A stretch of DNA of 64,000 bases from Candidatus Enterococcus willemsii (lineage in GTDB: Bacteria > Bacillota > Bacilli > Lactobacillales > Enterococcaceae), in assembly GCF_009933335.1 (NCBI RefSeq), contig NZ_MAEL01000031.1, positions 1-64,000 on the forward strand, in the 5' to 3' direction. A program made the position numbers and the translations under genes. Below the pieces are notes generated by a model. That model ran no database searches. It saw only the letters and a list, made by a program, of their open reading frames with translations, and had not been told where the DNA came from. Below, piece by piece: positions 1 through 8,707 of this stretch; the first letter of the stretch is position 1, and the number at the start of each line of letters is the position of its first letter.

Positions 1-956
1 AATGCCGCAATGACTTCTTTAGCGGTTTTCTTTCCAGAGACGGTAACACTGGCGCGATAAATTTCACGCCCCGCACCATCTTGTACAACAGTCGCAGTCA
101 GTCCGTCAATGGCATTGACTTGATCGATGAACGGTGCTAAACGAGCCTTCATCGCCTCGCCATCTTCTGAGCCCTGTGCCAAATAATCTGCCACGGCTTG
201 GGTAAAGCCTAAGATATTGTCTTTGCCTATTTTCATGGCGCGACCGATGCCTTTGCTTTGTAGGCGCACCCATTCAACATAGTTCTTCTTGCCAATGACC
301 AAACCGGCACTGGGTCCTTCAATCGCTTTGGCTCCGGAATAAATCACGAGGTCGGCACCGTCGGTGATATATTTGAACAAATCTTCTTCGGCAGCCGCAT
401 CGACAATCAAGGGTACCCCCACTTTTTGGGCAACTTGTGCCGCTTCTGCGACCGTTAACATACTTTTTTGAACCGTGTGGTGACTTTTGATATACAAAAT
501 TGCGGCAGTTTGGGCCGTCACCATCATTTCGAGGTGTTCTGCGGTACACATATTGGCATAGCCGGCTTCAACCACTTGCCCGCCGCCTTGCGCCACCATC
601 ACTTCGACAGGGGTCCCGTAATCGACATTGTGTCCTTTGGGTAAAAGAATCTCACGTTTGGTGATCGTTGGATCATACGGATGATAGACATGATGCAGAC
701 TGCCTTGTCCAATGACCGCTGCCACCGATTGGGCAATCCCCGCGGAAGCCGAAGAGACGATTTGCGCGTCTTCGACGTGCAATAAGTTAGCCAAATACGC
801 CCCTGTTTTTACAGCTAAATCGGCCATTTCAAAAAAGTGTTCGCCACCAAAGCGTTGTGCTTCTAAGACCCGTTCCGACACTTTGGAGACACCCAAAATC
901 GTCATCCGCCCCGAGGCATTAATGACTTCTTTTAAACCAAAAGTCTCATAATTCAT
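1..956 (-). CDS. dgaE: DgaE-family PLP-dependent ammonia lyase (3' end outside window)
   Basis: The frame is open from an ATG at 956 to the left edge, so about 318 codons are seen and the C-terminus is missing. The product starts MNYETFGLKEVINASGR and has the SelA/aminotransferase fold signature, with VDAAAEED near residue 186 and the PLP-lysine motif SGAK at about 210. This matches the selenocysteine-synthase-like family that includes D-glucosaminate-6-phosphate ammonia lyase (DgaE), which makes 2-keto-3-deoxygluconate 6-phosphate. Its start overlaps the end of the amidohydrolase gene by 11 bases, so translational coupling is likely. A KDGP aldolase would be expected further downstream, outside the window. 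GC content is clearly higher than in the genes to the right. True SelA is unlikely because of the sugar context. Confidence 0.8.
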   Translation of the reverse strand, partial: MNYETFGLKEVINASGRMTILGVSKVSERVLEAQRFGGEHFFEMADLAVKTGAYLANLLHVEDAQIVSSASAGIAQSVAAVIGQGSLHHVYHPYDPTITKREILLPKGHNVDYGTPVEVMVAQGGGQVVEAGYANMCTAEHLEMMVTAQTAAILYIKSHHTVQKSMLTVAEAAQVAQKVGVPLIVDAAAEEDLFKYITDGADLVIYSGAKAIEGPSAGLVIGKKNYVEWVRLQSKGIGRAMKIGKDNILGFTQAVADYLAQGSEDGEAMKARLAPFIDQVNAIDGLTATVVQDGAGREIYRASVTVSGKKTAKEVIAA

Positions 957-2055
957 TGTCATAGATGGTTCCTCCAATCACCGTTTTTAACGGACGAATT
1001 TGTTCGGTGGCTGTCCGAGTAAAGCCATTGGAATCGACCAATTCTTTCTCGCCAGTGACCAATTCAAAAATCGTCAAATCCGCATCAAAGCCGACCGCTA
1101 GTTGGCCTTTATTGGCTAAATGGAAATTTTTGGCAGGGACAGCGGTCACTTTCTCTAAAATGTCGGACCAAGTATAGCCAACCACACGGAGTTTTTCCAT
1201 CGTGGTTGCCAAGTCATAGACCGGACCATTGGTGCGATTGCGAATATAGATGTCGGTACTAATTGAAGTCGCATCCATCCCAGCTTGATGGGCCACTTCA
1301 GCTACATGGAAATTAAAGCTATCCGTGCCATGTCCAATATCAAAGATGACGCCGCGACGATACGCGTCCCACGCAATGTCTTTGATGTGATTATCGGCAC
1401 CTAGAATCCCATTCGGTTTGCCGTTAAAGCAATGCGTCAAGACATCGCCCGCTTCCATCACAGCCAAAATTTCAGCAAGTTCTGGCGGTGCCGAGCCAAC
1501 ATGGACCATCAATGGTAAGTGATCATTTTCTGCTTGGATTTGTTTGGCTAATTCCAAAGGAGTAATGCCATTGTCGCCAATCACCGTTTTACTCATGCGG
1601 GCTTTGATGCCAACGATAAAATCTGGTAAATCCACTAATGCTTGTTTGACTAAGTCAGCTTTGACTTTTGATAAATCGGCCAATTCGTCTTGTTCGACAA
1701 TCCCCCATTTGGAAATATTGACCAGTGCATAGACATTGGTTTTAGCTTGTTGGGTTAGTTCATAAAAGTCATGAATATTCTCTGCCCCAGTGGTCCCCGC
1801 ATCAATCACGGTGGTAACACCTTTTTCGACCCCGATTTGATCCGGATAGTCGTAGTACAAATTCATTTTTTCAAAGCAATGCACATGGTCATCAATCCAA
1901 CCAGCGGAGATATACATATCATCAGCTAACGTAAGTACTTCTTGTGTCTCTTCAGTTACGATAGGCGCAAGTTGTGTGATTTTCCCATCTTTTATGCCAA
2001 TTTCAAAGACTTGTTTGTCAATTGTTCGGGCATTTTTAATTATTAAATCCAACAT
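946..2055 (-). CDS. Amidohydrolase/deacetylase family metallohydrolase
   Basis: 369 residues of an amidohydrolase-superfamily TIM barrel. The metal-binding HxH is seen as DDHVHC (His57, His59). Later elements fit the remaining ligands: GIKARMSK near 150 (carboxylated lysine), MVHVGS near 185, LTHCFNG near 207 and a late STD aspartate near 265. The family is often labelled adenine deaminase- or dihydroorotase-like, but its substrate is generally unknown. The gene sits between a MupG-like hydrolase (18 bp gap) and dgaE (11 bp overlap). A role in removing an N-acyl group or opening an amino-sugar derivative before DgaE is therefore inferred. Like dgaE it is richer in GC than the flanking DNA. 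Confidence 0.8.
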   Translation of the reverse strand: MLDLIIKNARTIDKQVFEIGIKDGKITQLAPIVTEETQEVLTLADDMYISAGWIDDHVHCFEKMNLYYDYPDQIGVEKGVTTVIDAGTTGAENIHDFYELTQQAKTNVYALVNISKWGIVEQDELADLSKVKADLVKQALVDLPDFIVGIKARMSKTVIGDNGITPLELAKQIQAENDHLPLMVHVGSAPPELAEILAVMEAGDVLTHCFNGKPNGILGADNHIKDIAWDAYRRGVIFDIGHGTDSFNFHVAEVAHQAGMDATSISTDIYIRNRTNGPVYDLATTMEKLRVVGYTWSDILEKVTAVPAKNFHLANKGQLAVGFDADLTIFELVTGEKELVDSNGFTRTATEQIRPLKTVIGGTIYDNEL

Positions 2056-2073
2056 CCTACTTTTCCTACTTTC

Positions 2074-3162
2074 CTACTGTTCTACAAATTTAAATTTTGA
2101 CCATGGGTGAATAAATGGAAGTAAAATATGCTCCGCTTCTACAATATGCCCCACTTTATTTTTTCGTGGATCACTATGCGGTTCTAAAACAACTTGTAAC
2201 TCATTTTTATATTTTCCAAAGCTATCATTACCAATGACAATATCCCCTACTTGAAATTCTTGCGTATTGTCATGGGCTGGATTTGCTTCGTTTTTGTACA
2301 CTTTGCGTACTTCTGTTGAACGAATCACTTGATGCGTGATATCACCACGACGATAATGTTGCGCATTTAAGACAATCGCTTTTTCGACTGGATTTGCCTC
2401 AGCTACAAATTCAATTGAAAATGCTGTTTGGTAACGATTGACCTTACTCAATGCCTCTAGTTCTTGTTCAGAAGCATAAGCATTTCCAATAATCACATCA
2501 TCAATTAAATTCGTCGCAAATAGATGCTTGGCTGCTACTTCAACTGGCAAATGACGATGCATTTCTAATGTCGGCAAGCCATCATTGATATCCCAAGGAC
2601 CAATATTTCCAGCTTGAGAAGTAATGAAAGCTGCTGTACGAATCCCTTTTTCTTTAAATCGTTTACTACATGATTCAAAGAAATCATAAGGTAAAGCAGT
2701 TCCTTCTTGTGGATAGAAATTATGACAGCCATATAAATAAGGTGTATTCGCTTGGTATGTCAAAATATTATCCAAATATGCGACATCATTACTCATATTT
2801 AATTCAATCGCTACACCAAAAGGATTATACGTGAGCATCGCTTCTTTATTTCCATCAAATCCTAAATCTAAGCGAATACCATCAGCGCCTAATTCGTGGA
2901 AAAATGTTAAATCATCATAGGAAATACCTAGTTCTTCGAAAATATTTGGAGCAACATCTAAAATTGTTTCAAATCCTAAATCTTTCGCAAAGAAAATTAG
3001 CTCTTTAAATTTTTGAGAGACCGCTTCTTTGCCCTCTGTTACTTCTAGCATACTCATAAAAATTCGACTAAATCCGTATTTATGCGCTAATGTCAAATAT
3101 GCTTTATCTTGCTCAATATCACTGTGATCTGGATAGACCGAAACCCCTAATTGTCGTTTCAT
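2074..3162 (-). CDS. mupG: MupG-like (DUF871) 6-phospho-glycosidase, TIM-barrel protein
   Basis: 362 residues. The N-terminus MKRQLGVSVYPDHSDIEQD and the following beta/alpha repeats fit the DUF871/MupG family. The C-terminal domain after about residue 250 is the small beta-rich domain typical of these proteins. Characterised MupG of Staphylococcus aureus hydrolyses MurNAc-6-phosphate-GlcNAc taken up by a PTS. Here the gene follows an EIIC and a small membrane protein and overlaps the latter by 4 bp, so a 6-phospho-disaccharide imported by that EIIC is the likely substrate. Whether it is muropeptide-derived is not shown, since no MurQ etherase is nearby. Confidence 0.8.
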   Translation of the reverse strand: MKRQLGVSVYPDHSDIEQDKAYLTLAHKYGFSRIFMSMLEVTEGKEAVSQKFKELIFFAKDLGFETILDVAPNIFEELGISYDDLTFFHELGADGIRLDLGFDGNKEAMLTYNPFGVAIELNMSNDVAYLDNILTYQANTPYLYGCHNFYPQEGTALPYDFFESCSKRFKEKGIRTAAFITSQAGNIGPWDINDGLPTLEMHRHLPVEVAAKHLFATNLIDDVIIGNAYASEQELEALSKVNRYQTAFSIEFVAEANPVEKAIVLNAQHYRRGDITHQVIRSTEVRKVYKNEANPAHDNTQEFQVGDIVIGNDSFGKYKNELQVVLEPHSDPRKNKVGHIVEAEHILLPFIHPWSKFKFVEQ

Positions 3163-3419
3163 ATTTTTCCTCGCTCCATTTCGTCATATTTTTGTTGAAA
3201 ACGATACATAATAATTGAACTACATAGTACTGTCGCTGTTACAACGAAGAAACTACCTAAGCCAATTGCTTGCCCAATGACGGCTGCTAATAAAATAATC
3301 CCAACGGCCATCAGCAAAAAATAACGTAATTTAATATTTTTATACTTTTCTGGAATGTTCCCTTTTATAAGATAGATTTGACTTCCAAGAAAGAGCACTA
3401 ATGCGTAAATAATTGTCAT
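3159..3419 (-). CDS. Small PTS-linked membrane protein, unknown function
   Basis: 86 residues with about three hydrophobic helices (roughly residues 2-18, 30-52 and 54-72) and a charged C-terminal tail. I do not recognise the family. It lies between the EIIC gene and mupG and its stop overlaps the mupG start (ATGA). A protein of similar size and topology (5657-5896) occupies the same place after the second EIIC, so it may assist, regulate or stabilise the permease. That role is inferred from position only. Confidence 0.65.
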   Translation of the reverse strand: MTIIYALVLFLGSQIYLIKGNIPEKYKNIKLRYFLLMAVGIILLAAVIGQAIGLGSFFVVTATVLCSSIIMYRFQQKYDEMERGKI

Positions 3420-3466
3420 TTGTTCACCAAAGAGGATAGTTATTGGCTATCCTCTTGTCTCCTATT

Positions 3467-4762
3467 TTAATTATTTTCTTCCGCAAGTTCACGTTCTAAT
3501 TGTTGTTTTTCAAAGACTTTAAAGAATGGGTAGTAAATCGCCAAAGCAATTAAGAAGTTGACAATAACTAATACTCCTGCGGCAATGCTCCAATTTGTAC
3601 TCATCCATGCAGCAATTGGTGATGGAATTGTGAAACCTAATCGAACTGCCATCAATGGTACAATACCAGACGTTGTTAAGAAATAAGAGAGAGTTGTTGT
3701 TACTAAAGGTGCAACGATGAATGGAATCCCTAAAACGGGGTTCATGACAATCGGCGCGCCAAAGATCATTGGCTCATTGATATTAAAAATACCTGGTAAG
3801 AATGACAAACGACCTAATTGTTTTAAATATTTTGATTTCGAGAATAAGAACAATACAACTAATGATAACGTAGTACCAGCACCACCGATCCAAATAAACC
3901 ATTGTAAGAATTGCTCCGTAAAAATATTTGGTAGTTCATGTGCATTCCCAGAAGCTGCAAAGGCATCAATATTTTCAGCAATTGAAATTTCCCAGAATGG
4001 ACGGATAACTGGTCCCATGATTGCGGGTCCATGAATTCCCAGCACCCAGAAGAAACAAATTAAGAAGACTGTCAGTAAACCACCGAATAAACTGTTTCCT
4101 GCAAGTACATCTTTAAATGGCATTAAAATATTACTCAAGAATGCATTAATATCGAATCCAATTAAATGACGAACAACCCAGAAGAAAATCAAAATTGCGC
4201 CACCAGGAATCAGAGCCATAAATGAATTACTTACTTCAGGTGGGACACCATCAGGCATCTTAATCGTAATATTTTTAGCAATAAATAAATGATAAATTTC
4301 AACAGAAACAATAGCAGTAACAATCGCCCCAAATAACGAACCTGAACCTAAATGCGCGACATTAATAAAACGACCAGCCGTGATAACGCCTTCAACATCT
4401 TCAAAAACACGTAATGGTGGTGCAGCGGTAATCATAAATGCCATTGTTGCAAGAATTCCTGCAGTCAATGAGTCTAATTTATAATGCTTCGCTAGTGATG
4501 ATGCAATCCCAAACGTTGAGTATAGCGCTAACAAACCAACCGTGTAACGAAAAGGAATATCTAAGACTTCACGATACGGTTCAATCATCGCAGCAATTGA
4601 TGGAATTGGAAAGTTCAGCAAAATCGTAAAGAATGATCCCACAATAGTTAGTGGCAATGTGGCAATAATCCCTTTTCTAATCGCAACCATGTGTCGCTGC
4701 ATACCAACCTTGTTGGCAACCGGCATCAATTTTTGTTCAATAAAATTAACAAACCCGTTCAT
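3467..4762 (-). CDS. PTS EIIC permease, lactose/cellobiose family
   Basis: 431 residues, full length for the CelB/LacE-type EIIC family, with about ten membrane segments. Family signatures visible include the start MNGFVNFIEQKLMPVANKV, GIHGPAIMGP near 250, and LPGIFNINEPMIFGAPIVMNP near 330, the substrate-site loop. It should import and phosphorylate a beta-linked disaccharide, but no EIIA or EIIB gene lies beside it, so these must come from elsewhere. It heads the mupG-amidohydrolase-dgaE operon. The promoter upstream has a cre over the -35 and direct repeats around the -10. It resembles the second EIIC at 5908-7221 closely, suggesting duplication. Confidence 0.9.
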   Translation of the reverse strand: MNGFVNFIEQKLMPVANKVGMQRHMVAIRKGIIATLPLTIVGSFFTILLNFPIPSIAAMIEPYREVLDIPFRYTVGLLALYSTFGIASSLAKHYKLDSLTAGILATMAFMITAAPPLRVFEDVEGVITAGRFINVAHLGSGSLFGAIVTAIVSVEIYHLFIAKNITIKMPDGVPPEVSNSFMALIPGGAILIFFWVVRHLIGFDINAFLSNILMPFKDVLAGNSLFGGLLTVFLICFFWVLGIHGPAIMGPVIRPFWEISIAENIDAFAASGNAHELPNIFTEQFLQWFIWIGGAGTTLSLVVLFLFSKSKYLKQLGRLSFLPGIFNINEPMIFGAPIVMNPVLGIPFIVAPLVTTTLSYFLTTSGIVPLMAVRLGFTIPSPIAAWMSTNWSIAAGVLVIVNFLIALAIYYPFFKVFEKQQLERELAEENN

Positions 4763-4794
4763 TTCATAACCTCCATATTATATCATTATAATGT

Positions 4795-4844
4795 TTGCAC
4801 TTAGAGAATAACATAGCTTGCACTTATTGTAAACGTTTTTCAAT
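4795..4844 (-). promoter_or_regulatory. Promoter with cre and 9-bp direct repeats for the EIIC-mupG operon
   Basis: Reading leftward there is a -35 TTTACA, 17 bp, then -10 TATTCT (4805-4810). A cre-like sequence TGTAAACGTTTTTCA (4828-4842 on the plus strand) overlaps the -35, a typical CcpA repression position. Two exact copies of TTGCACTTA (4795-4803 and 4818-4826) lie 23 bp apart on either side of the -10. They are good candidates for the operator of the neighbouring GntR regulator. Confidence 0.6.
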
Positions 4845-4851
4845 AAAATAA

Positions 4852-4884
4852 TTTTCAACAATAGCCTTAAACTACTGTTGAAAA
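4852..4884 (-). terminator. Terminator after the GntR gene
   Basis: Inverted repeat: arms 4852-4864 and 4872-4884 (13 bp with one G-T pair) around a 7-nt loop. It starts four bases past the regulator stop and is followed on the minus strand by a T-rich tract. Confidence 0.6.
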
Positions 4885-4887
4885 TTA

Positions 4888-5589
4888 TTACGCTTCATAT
4901 TCAATATAATACGGATGTTTGGATGTGTTATAAATAGCTTCTGAATATTCAACAACTTTCCCGTTGCTGTCGACTGATTTTCGTGTACGTCGAATACCCA
5001 ATTGTTCTGATGTTTGTAATTTTTCTTGTTGTTCGTTAGAAAGCAAAATGGCTTCAAAAGCATCTTCAAAAGAAGCTAAATCATATTCTTTTTGATTCAT
5101 CAAACGATACAATGAAGTTCCTTTGAATTGCTCTTTTGAAATGTCTGCTAAATCTTCTGGCAAATAATGGACAAAATAAATATAGGGCTCATTGTCTAAT
5201 AAATACAAACGTTCTAGACACACCGCTCGTCTGCCAATATACGGATACGCAGAATCTGACGGTTTTAACTCAACTTCTTTGACGTTCAACATAACCTTAT
5301 CAACGTCAAAATTGGAATTTTTCAGAATTTGGGTAAAACTCACTGCCCGAGATAATTTATTGTAAGGCCGATTGCTTAAAACAGTCGTACCACGTCCGCT
5401 CTTCTTTTGAACATATTCATCTGCTGCTAGCAGTTCAATTGCTTTACGAACGGTAATTTTGCTCACACCAAATAATTCTTCTAATTCATTCTCAGTTGGA
5501 AGCATTGTTCCGACAGGATATTTTCCACTAAAAATATCCTTCTTAATTTTATCCGCTACTTCTAAGTACAACACCTTATTTCTTTTCAT
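4888..5589 (-). CDS. GntR-family (HutC/UTRA) transcriptional regulator
   Basis: 233 residues. The N-terminal 70 residues form a GntR winged helix (PVGTMLPTENELEELFGVSKIT, i.e. the usual LPSE-x-LA element), followed by a UTRA effector domain (residues 90-230) ending in an E-A-Y-N strand motif. UTRA regulators sense phosphorylated sugars. It lies between the two EIIC operons with its own promoter (TTGCAA, 17 bp, TATTCT at 5620-5648) and is the likely local repressor of one or both. The direct repeats at 4795-4826 are its most plausible site. Confidence 0.88.
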   Translation of the reverse strand: MKRNKVLYLEVADKIKKDIFSGKYPVGTMLPTENELEELFGVSKITVRKAIELLAADEYVQKKSGRGTTVLSNRPYNKLSRAVSFTQILKNSNFDVDKVMLNVKEVELKPSDSAYPYIGRRAVCLERLYLLDNEPYIYFVHYLPEDLADISKEQFKGTSLYRLMNQKEYDLASFEDAFEAILLSNEQQEKLQTSEQLGIRRTRKSVDSNGKVVEYSEAIYNTSKHPYYIEYEA

Positions 5590-5619
5590 CGCGCCACCTT
5601 CATTATTCTTTATATTTCA

Positions 5620-5648
5620 AGAATACCATTCAGAGAAAAGGTTTGCAA
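5620..5648 (-). promoter_or_regulatory. Promoter of the GntR gene
   Basis: Minus-strand -35 TTGCAA (5643-5648), 17-bp spacer and -10 TATTCT (5620-5625). An inverted repeat TATTCTT/AAGAATA with an 8-bp spacer overlaps the -10 (5604-5625) and may be an autoregulatory site. Confidence 0.5.
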
Positions 5649-5656
5649 AGCCTTTC

Positions 5657-5896
5657 TTACCGCCCTCGCTGAAAGAGTTGTAAAAATCGCTTCTGTAGCA
5701 TTGTACAGGTAACGAGTAAAGCAATCATAATCGGATAAAATGTATTTAATTCCACGCTAACGATAAATATAATAACTAGACCAATGCAACTAATCAATAG
5801 TAATTTCCAAAAGGCAAATTGATGAAGTGTTTGATTATTTCTTAAGAAATAATGCGTACCAAAAATCAATAAAAAACTTAAAATAATGATAAACAT
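5657..5896 (-). CDS. Small PTS-linked membrane protein, unknown function
   Basis: 79 residues, start MFIIILSFLLIFG, with three predicted hydrophobic helices and a basic C-terminus (LQKRFLQLFQRGR). Family not recognised. It follows the EIIC at 5908 by 11 bp in the same operon. The protein at 3159-3419 has the same size, topology and position relative to its EIIC, which argues for a real gene with a permease-linked role. Confidence 0.6.
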   Translation of the reverse strand: MFIIILSFLLIFGTHYFLRNNQTLHQFAFWKLLLISCIGLVIIFIVSVELNTFYPIMIALLVTCTMLQKRFLQLFQRGR

Positions 5897-5907
5897 CCCA
5901 ATTCCTC

Positions 5908-7221
5908 CTATGCCTCTTCGACTTGTGCTTGTTCTTCTTGGGTTACTTGTATTTTCTCAAATGCTTTGAAGAACGGATAATAGATAGCTAGTGATACAAA
6001 GAAGCAGACAAAGACCATCACAAAAGCAACCCAATTCCAATTAGAGGTAATCAATGCTCCCAATGGTGCTGGAATTGAGAATGGTGGTTTCACCATCATT
6101 TTAGGAACCCAATTCAAAGCAGTCACAATATACACTAGAATAGTATTCGCAATCGGCACTAAAATAAACGGAATGGCTAAGAGTGGATTCATCACAATCG
6201 GTGTCCCAAAAATAATTGGTTCATTAATATTAAAAATACCTGGTAAGATAGATAAACGACCTAACTGTTTCAGATATTTTGATTTTGAAAACATAAAGAG
6301 TACCACTAATGCTAAAGTTGCTCCAGTCCCACCCATTTGGGCATACCATTGGTAAAATTGTTCGGTAAAGACATTTGGTAAGTCAAAGGCACTCATTCCA
6401 CCTTGAAATAACTCAGCATTTTCTAAAATTGCCTGATCCCAAAATGGACGAATAATCGGACCTAACACCGCATGTCCATGAATCCCTAACACCCAAAAGA
6501 CACAAATAACAAATTGAGTGATTACTCCACCTAATAAATTATTCCCCGTTAAAAATCCTTTTAGTGGTGAAATAGCAATTGTCAGTAGACCATTCAAATC
6601 AAATCCAAAGAAATGGCGTGGAATCCAAAAAAGTAAAATTACTAATAATGTTGGTAGCAACGCCCCAAAAGACTCCCCGACAACTGGTGGTACCCCATCA
6701 GGCATTTTAATTTCTAAATTTTTTGCCTTGGTAAAATGATAGAGTTCTACAGCAACCAAAGCCGCAATAATTGCACCAAACAATCCTTGAGATCCTAGAG
6801 AAGCAATCGGTAAATAGCGTCCGGCAGCAACTGCTTCACCCGATTGATTCACGCCTTCTGCCAAATTAATTGGCACCACCATTAACACAGTCGCTAACAT
6901 TGCTAAAAAGCCACTTGTAATTTTATCTAACTTATAGCTTCCACCTAAATTAGCCCCTATCGTAAACGAAGCATATAAGGACATTAGTCCCACGGTAAAA
7001 CGGAACGGAACATCTAAAGCAGCTAAATACGGCGCAACCCACTCAGAATAACCAGGTATCGGTAAATTTAAAACAATCGTGAAGAAAGAACCAACAATTG
7101 TTAAAGGTAAAATAGAAATTAATCCATTACGAATCGATTGTAAATGACGTTGATTCCCAATAGCATTGGCAATCGGCAATAATTTCATAGCAACTGTATC
7201 TAAAAAGCTCATTTTTTTCAT
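5908..7221 (-). CDS. PTS EIIC permease, lactose/cellobiose family
   Basis: 437 residues, full length. It shares with the EIIC at 3467-4762 the start motif KLLPIANAIGNQRHLQSIRNG, GIHGHAVLGPIIRPFW near 250 and LPGIFNINEPIIFGTPIVMNP. It lies 4 bp after the GH1 gene, so it probably imports an aryl- or glucosyl-beta-glucoside whose phosphate ester the GH1 enzyme cleaves. No EIIA or EIIB is in the cluster. Transport and phosphorylation role is established for the family; the exact sugar is inferred. Confidence 0.9.
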   Translation of the reverse strand: MKKMSFLDTVAMKLLPIANAIGNQRHLQSIRNGLISILPLTIVGSFFTIVLNLPIPGYSEWVAPYLAALDVPFRFTVGLMSLYASFTIGANLGGSYKLDKITSGFLAMLATVLMVVPINLAEGVNQSGEAVAAGRYLPIASLGSQGLFGAIIAALVAVELYHFTKAKNLEIKMPDGVPPVVGESFGALLPTLLVILLFWIPRHFFGFDLNGLLTIAISPLKGFLTGNNLLGGVITQFVICVFWVLGIHGHAVLGPIIRPFWDQAILENAELFQGGMSAFDLPNVFTEQFYQWYAQMGGTGATLALVVLFMFSKSKYLKQLGRLSILPGIFNINEPIIFGTPIVMNPLLAIPFILVPIANTILVYIVTALNWVPKMMVKPPFSIPAPLGALITSNWNWVAFVMVFVCFFVSLAIYYPFFKAFEKIQVTQEEQAQVEEA

Positions 7222-7225
7222 CTCC

Positions 7226-8614
7226 TTATTCTATTTCAAACCCTTGATTTTCAACTAGTTGTTTAAACCATAAACCAGATTTTTTCACTGTTTTCTCGCC
7301 TGTTTCTAAATCCATTCGATAAAATCCATAGCGGTTTTTAAATGCGTTAATCCAAGACCAACAATCTACAAATGTCCACATGTGATAACCTAAGCAGTTA
7401 CTACCTTCTGCAATTGCTTGATGTAACCAAGCAAGATGCTCCTGTAAAAATTCAATTCGGTAATCATCTTGTACCATACCGTTCTCAATAAACGCTTCTT
7501 CTCCTTGAATTCCGATACCATTTTCCGAGACAAACCAATCAATATTTCCATATTCATTTTGAATTTTTTTAGCAATATCATACAAGCCTTTGGGATAAAT
7601 TTCGATCCCTCGTGACGTATTCATCCGTCGTCCGGGCATTTCATAATTGTCATAAAACCATTCTGGAGAAAATACACCTTCAGGATTAGGCACACTTTCC
7701 CTTGCCTTTACCCGACGTGGACGATAATAATTAATGCCTAACAAATCAATTTTTGTTTTTGCTAGTAGAAGCTTATCCGCTTCGGTCACTTCAGGTAATT
7801 GATTATATTTTTTTAATACATCAATAATCTCTTGTGGGTATTGTCCTTTCAAAATGACATCATTTAAACTTTTTGTATAAAACAAGTCTGCCATTTTTGC
7901 TGCATATAAATCTGCAGGATGCTCACTTCTTGGATACACAGGAATTACATCCATAATAATCCCGATTTTACCTAGGTAATTCCCTGCTCTAAATGATTCG
8001 ATAGCTTCACAATGGCATAGCACAATGTGATGTAATACTTGAGCCGCTCGTTTAAAATCAACCACATATGGATAATGGCGATCGTGTAAATAACCGGCTT
8101 CCGCTGGAATCATCGGTTCGTTAAAAGTAAACCAATAGGCTACTTTGTCACCAAATAGCTCAAAACAAGTTTCCGCATATTTTTTATATGCTTGGATGAC
8201 TTCTCGATTCTCAAAGCCACCAATCTCTTGTAATTTCATCGGCATATCAAAATGATACAAGTTAATGAATGGCTGAATCCCTTTTGCGTTCAATTCATCT
8301 AACATATTATTGTAAAATGTCACAGCTTCTGCATTCACTTCTCCTACACCATCTGGAATCAGTCGCGACCATGAAATAGATGTTCGAAACGAGTTAAATG
8401 AAATATCAGCCATTTTTTGAATATCTTGTTGATAGTCTTCATAAAATTTTGCTGTTGTTTCTGTCGTTACACCATCAAAAAAACGATGATTGTATTCTTT
8501 TGATGCATAGTCCCAAATATTTTCTCCCTTACAATCGCCAGGTACACGTCCTTCTGATTGGGTAGCACTGGATGCTGCTCCCCAGAAAAAATCACGCGCA
8601 AATGTGTACTTCAT
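7226..8614 (-). CDS. 6-phospho-beta-glucosidase, glycoside hydrolase family 1
   Basis: 462 residues, usual GH1 length. The acid/base motif TFNEP has Glu at residue 166, and the nucleophile motif SENG lies near 364. The N-terminal FWGAASSATQSEG is the standard first strand of the barrel. It hydrolyses 6-phospho-beta-glucosides in the cytoplasm to glucose-6-phosphate and an aglycone or sugar. The gene starts the operon with EIIC, the small membrane protein and perhaps GntR. A full-match cre (8631-8646) lies just upstream of its ribosome binding site, implying CcpA control. Confidence 0.92.
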   Translation of the reverse strand: MKYTFARDFFWGAASSATQSEGRVPGDCKGENIWDYASKEYNHRFFDGVTTETTAKFYEDYQQDIQKMADISFNSFRTSISWSRLIPDGVGEVNAEAVTFYNNMLDELNAKGIQPFINLYHFDMPMKLQEIGGFENREVIQAYKKYAETCFELFGDKVAYWFTFNEPMIPAEAGYLHDRHYPYVVDFKRAAQVLHHIVLCHCEAIESFRAGNYLGKIGIIMDVIPVYPRSEHPADLYAAKMADLFYTKSLNDVILKGQYPQEIIDVLKKYNQLPEVTEADKLLLAKTKIDLLGINYYRPRRVKARESVPNPEGVFSPEWFYDNYEMPGRRMNTSRGIEIYPKGLYDIAKKIQNEYGNIDWFVSENGIGIQGEEAFIENGMVQDDYRIEFLQEHLAWLHQAIAEGSNCLGYHMWTFVDCWSWINAFKNRYGFYRMDLETGEKTVKKSGLWFKQLVENQGFEIE

Positions 8615-8630
8615 AGAATCCCTCCAATTT

Positions 8631-8664
8631 TAGTATCCGCTTTCAAAACTCAATGTGAGTATAG
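8631..8664 (-). promoter_or_regulatory. cre and extended -10 promoter of the GH1 operon
   Basis: The minus strand carries TTGAAAGCGGATACTA at 8631-8646, which fits the cre consensus WTGNAANCGNWNNCWW at every position. Just upstream is an extended -10, TGC-TATACT (8659-8664 for the hexamer), so the cre lies downstream of the start of transcription and could act as a roadblock. Confidence 0.6.
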
Positions 8665-8707
8665 CATGATTTCAAATCAATATAATGATATAATTCATTT
8701 TAGTTCC

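Noticed and set aside
1-956. SelA selenocysteine synthase
   Set aside because: The fold is shared, but the operon has sugar genes, and DgaE relatives are the closer pattern; no selD or selB is near.
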